Source: Gammaproteobacteria bacterium (GTDB lineage: Bacteria; Pseudomonadota; Gammaproteobacteria; Natronospirales; REEB76). From it: a stretch of 7,364 nt of DNA. Below the pieces are notes generated by a model. That model saw only the letters and a list, made by a program, of their open reading frames with translations, ran no database searches and had not been told where the DNA came from. The position numbers were made by a program, and so were the translations under genes. The stretch covers positions 1 to 7,364 of the forward strand of contig DAHVFI010000061.1 in assembly GCA_027317045.1 (NCBI GenBank), read 5' to 3'. How positions within the stretch are numbered: the stretch's first letter is position 1; every line of letters begins with the position of its first letter. Positions 6,096 to 7,364 of the stretch are shown piece after piece.

Positions 6096-7364
6096 ATGAA
6101 AAAAAATTCCATCGGGAAGTTCTTGCGCGTCCTGCCGACATCCGTGTTGACAGCTAGCCTGGTTGCCTGCGCGGTGGGGCCGAATTATGAGAAACCCCCG
6201 CCACCCGCGGTAAAGGGTTACACCGCCGCGCCGTTGGGCGTCACCATTCCCGCCGCGGTTTCCGCCGCAGGACCTGCCGCCGCCGCTCAGGTTCTGCGGA
6301 TGGGGTCCTCGGTCAATGCCGCGTGGTGGAAGGAGTTCGGTTCACCGACCCTCGATGCCTTGGTGGCGCAGGCGCTGCAACACAATCCCGACCTGGATGC
6401 AGCTTTGGCCACCTTGCAGGAAGCCCAGTACAACCTGAAAGCCGCCAATGGCATTTTCTATCCGCAGGTAGCGCTGGGATTGGGCGGCGAACGCATTCGT
6501 ACCTCCGGCGTGTCCAGCGGCGGCCTTGCCGGACCACAGCTTTATAACCTTTACACCGGTCAGGTATCCGTCAGTTATTACCCGGATGTATTCGGCCTGA
6601 ACCGGCTGGTGTCGAGAGGCGGGGAGGCGCAAGTGGACGTCGCACGGGATCAGTTGCTGGCCGCGCGTCTCATCATCGAAAGCAATGTGGTGAATGCCGC
6701 GTTGGAGCTGGCTGCGCTTGAGGATGAAGTGACGGCCACCGGGAATACCATCGCTGATCAGCGGCAGATTCTCCATCTGACCCGCACCCGGTATCGGCTC
6801 GGCTCCGCTTCACAATTCGACGTACTTACCCAGGAAAGCCAGCTTGCCAGCACCCAGGCACGGCTGCCGGCATTGCTGCAGGTACGCGATGCAGAGCGAC
6901 ACTTGCTCGCCACCTATCTCGACAGGTTTCCCTCCAGAGCAGGAAGTTTGAAGATACCCGTGCTTTCGAAAATGAAATTGCCGGCGAACCTGCCCGTCAG
7001 CGTGCCCTCGGCACTGGTACGGCAACGACCGGATATCCTTGCTGCGGAAGCGCAACTGCGCGCCGCGAATGCCCAAGTGGGTGAACAAGTGGCGCGCCTG
7101 TATCCGAACCTGCAACTGACGGGCAACTTCGGCAACCAAAGCAACAATGCCGGCACGCTGTTCGACCCGGCGAACCGCATCTGGAATCTGGCCGCCAGCA
7201 TCGTATTGCCGCTGTTTGAGGGCGGCACCCTCGAGGCGCAGAAACATGCTGCGGAAGCAGCCTATCGGGGCGTGTTCGCCAATTATCAGACTACGGTACT
7301 GAATGCGTTCCGCAACGTGGCCGACGTACTGCGCGCACTGCAACACGACGCCATTGTGCTGGAT
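6096..7364 (+). CDS. NodT/OprM-family outer-membrane efflux lipoprotein (C-terminus off window)
   Basis: The frame is open for 423 codons to the window end, with the C-terminal part (roughly 50-80 residues by family length) outside. A lipoprotein signal with lipobox LVAC (22-25) predicts lipidation at Cys25, followed by the family's AVGPNYEKP start. Further motifs are WWKEFGSPTLDALVAQAL (77-94), YYPDVFGLNR (161-170, cf. the usual LDLFG motif), RYRLGSASQFDVLTQESQLA (232-251), VRQRPDILAAEAQLRAANAQ (308-327), YPNLQLTG (336-343) and LPLFEGGTLEAQ (371-382). The family forms trimeric exit ducts, usually with RND pumps. An Ala/Pro-rich linker (about 36-70) after the lipid anchor is longer than usual. 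An in-frame TAG directly precedes the ATG, so no earlier start is possible; the ribosome site is weak (AGG at 6090-6092). It lies 55 bp after the repressor, so co-transcription is likely. RND adaptor and pump genes may follow beyond the window. Confidence 0.93.
   Translation, partial: MKKNSIGKFLRVLPTSVLTASLVACAVGPNYEKPPPPAVKGYTAAPLGVTIPAAVSAAGPAAAAQVLRMGSSVNAAWWKEFGSPTLDALVAQALQHNPDLDAALATLQEAQYNLKAANGIFYPQVALGLGGERIRTSGVSSGGLAGPQLYNLYTGQVSVSYYPDVFGLNRLVSRGGEAQVDVARDQLLAARLIIESNVVNAALELAALEDEVTATGNTIADQRQILHLTRTRYRLGSASQFDVLTQESQLASTQARLPALLQVRDAERHLLATYLDRFPSRAGSLKIPVLSKMKLPANLPVSVPSALVRQRPDILAAEAQLRAANAQVGEQVARLYPNLQLTGNFGNQSNNAGTLFDPANRIWNLAASIVLPLFEGGTLEAQKHAAEAAYRGVFANYQTTVLNAFRNVADVLRALQHDAIVLD

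Noticed and set aside
6147..6152. A perfect TTGACA inside the NodT signal-peptide coding region
   Set aside because: No acceptable -10 box follows at 16-18 bp, and a start there would lie downstream of the gene's own start codon.
6810..7346. A 178-codon minus-strand frame opposite the NodT-family gene
   Set aside because: The plus-strand frame carries the complete set of family motifs. The reverse frame has no recognisable protein features.

Overview
The window is a compact drug-efflux locus from a Gram-negative bacterium. The periplasmic adaptor, the TolC-type outer-membrane channel and the NodT-type outer-membrane lipoprotein all require two membranes. The moderately GC-rich sequence and the EmrAB-TolC architecture fit Pseudomonadota, plausibly Gamma- or Betaproteobacteria. 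I cannot name a genus from the sequence alone.

Layout: two divergent transcription units share a control region of about 70 bp (3999-4068). Leftwards (minus strand) run an EmrA/HlyD-type adaptor (2931-3998), a complete EmrB-type DHA2 major-facilitator pump (1371-2921) and a second, paralogous EmrB-type pump (1-1365, C-terminus off the window). Gaps are only 9 and 5 bp, so these three form one operon. Rightwards (plus strand) run a TolC-family outer-membrane factor (4069-5415), a TetR/AefR-like repressor (5438-6040) and a NodT-family outer-membrane lipoprotein (6096 to the window end, C-terminus missing). The sequence is almost wholly coding, and no gene-free stretch exceeds about 70 bp.

How it should work: the 14-helix pump in the inner membrane, the adaptor in the periplasm and the TolC channel in the outer membrane would form a tripartite proton-driven exporter for hydrophobic or amphipathic toxic compounds. 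The TetR protein, co-transcribed with the channel, is the obvious repressor of both arms. The divergent region holds a 21-bp inverted repeat built from four TRGAC half-sites. It lies between two opposed promoter candidates, each with a perfect TTGACA -35 box.

The most notable points are three. The emrB genes are a gap-free tandem duplication whose divergence is concentrated in one central segment, while only one adaptor gene is present. The operator-promoter block is very compact and nearly symmetric. Two unrelated outer-membrane factor types flank the regulator. The parts belong to well-known families. I see no evidence for a wholly new biological system; the novelty is in the arrangement.
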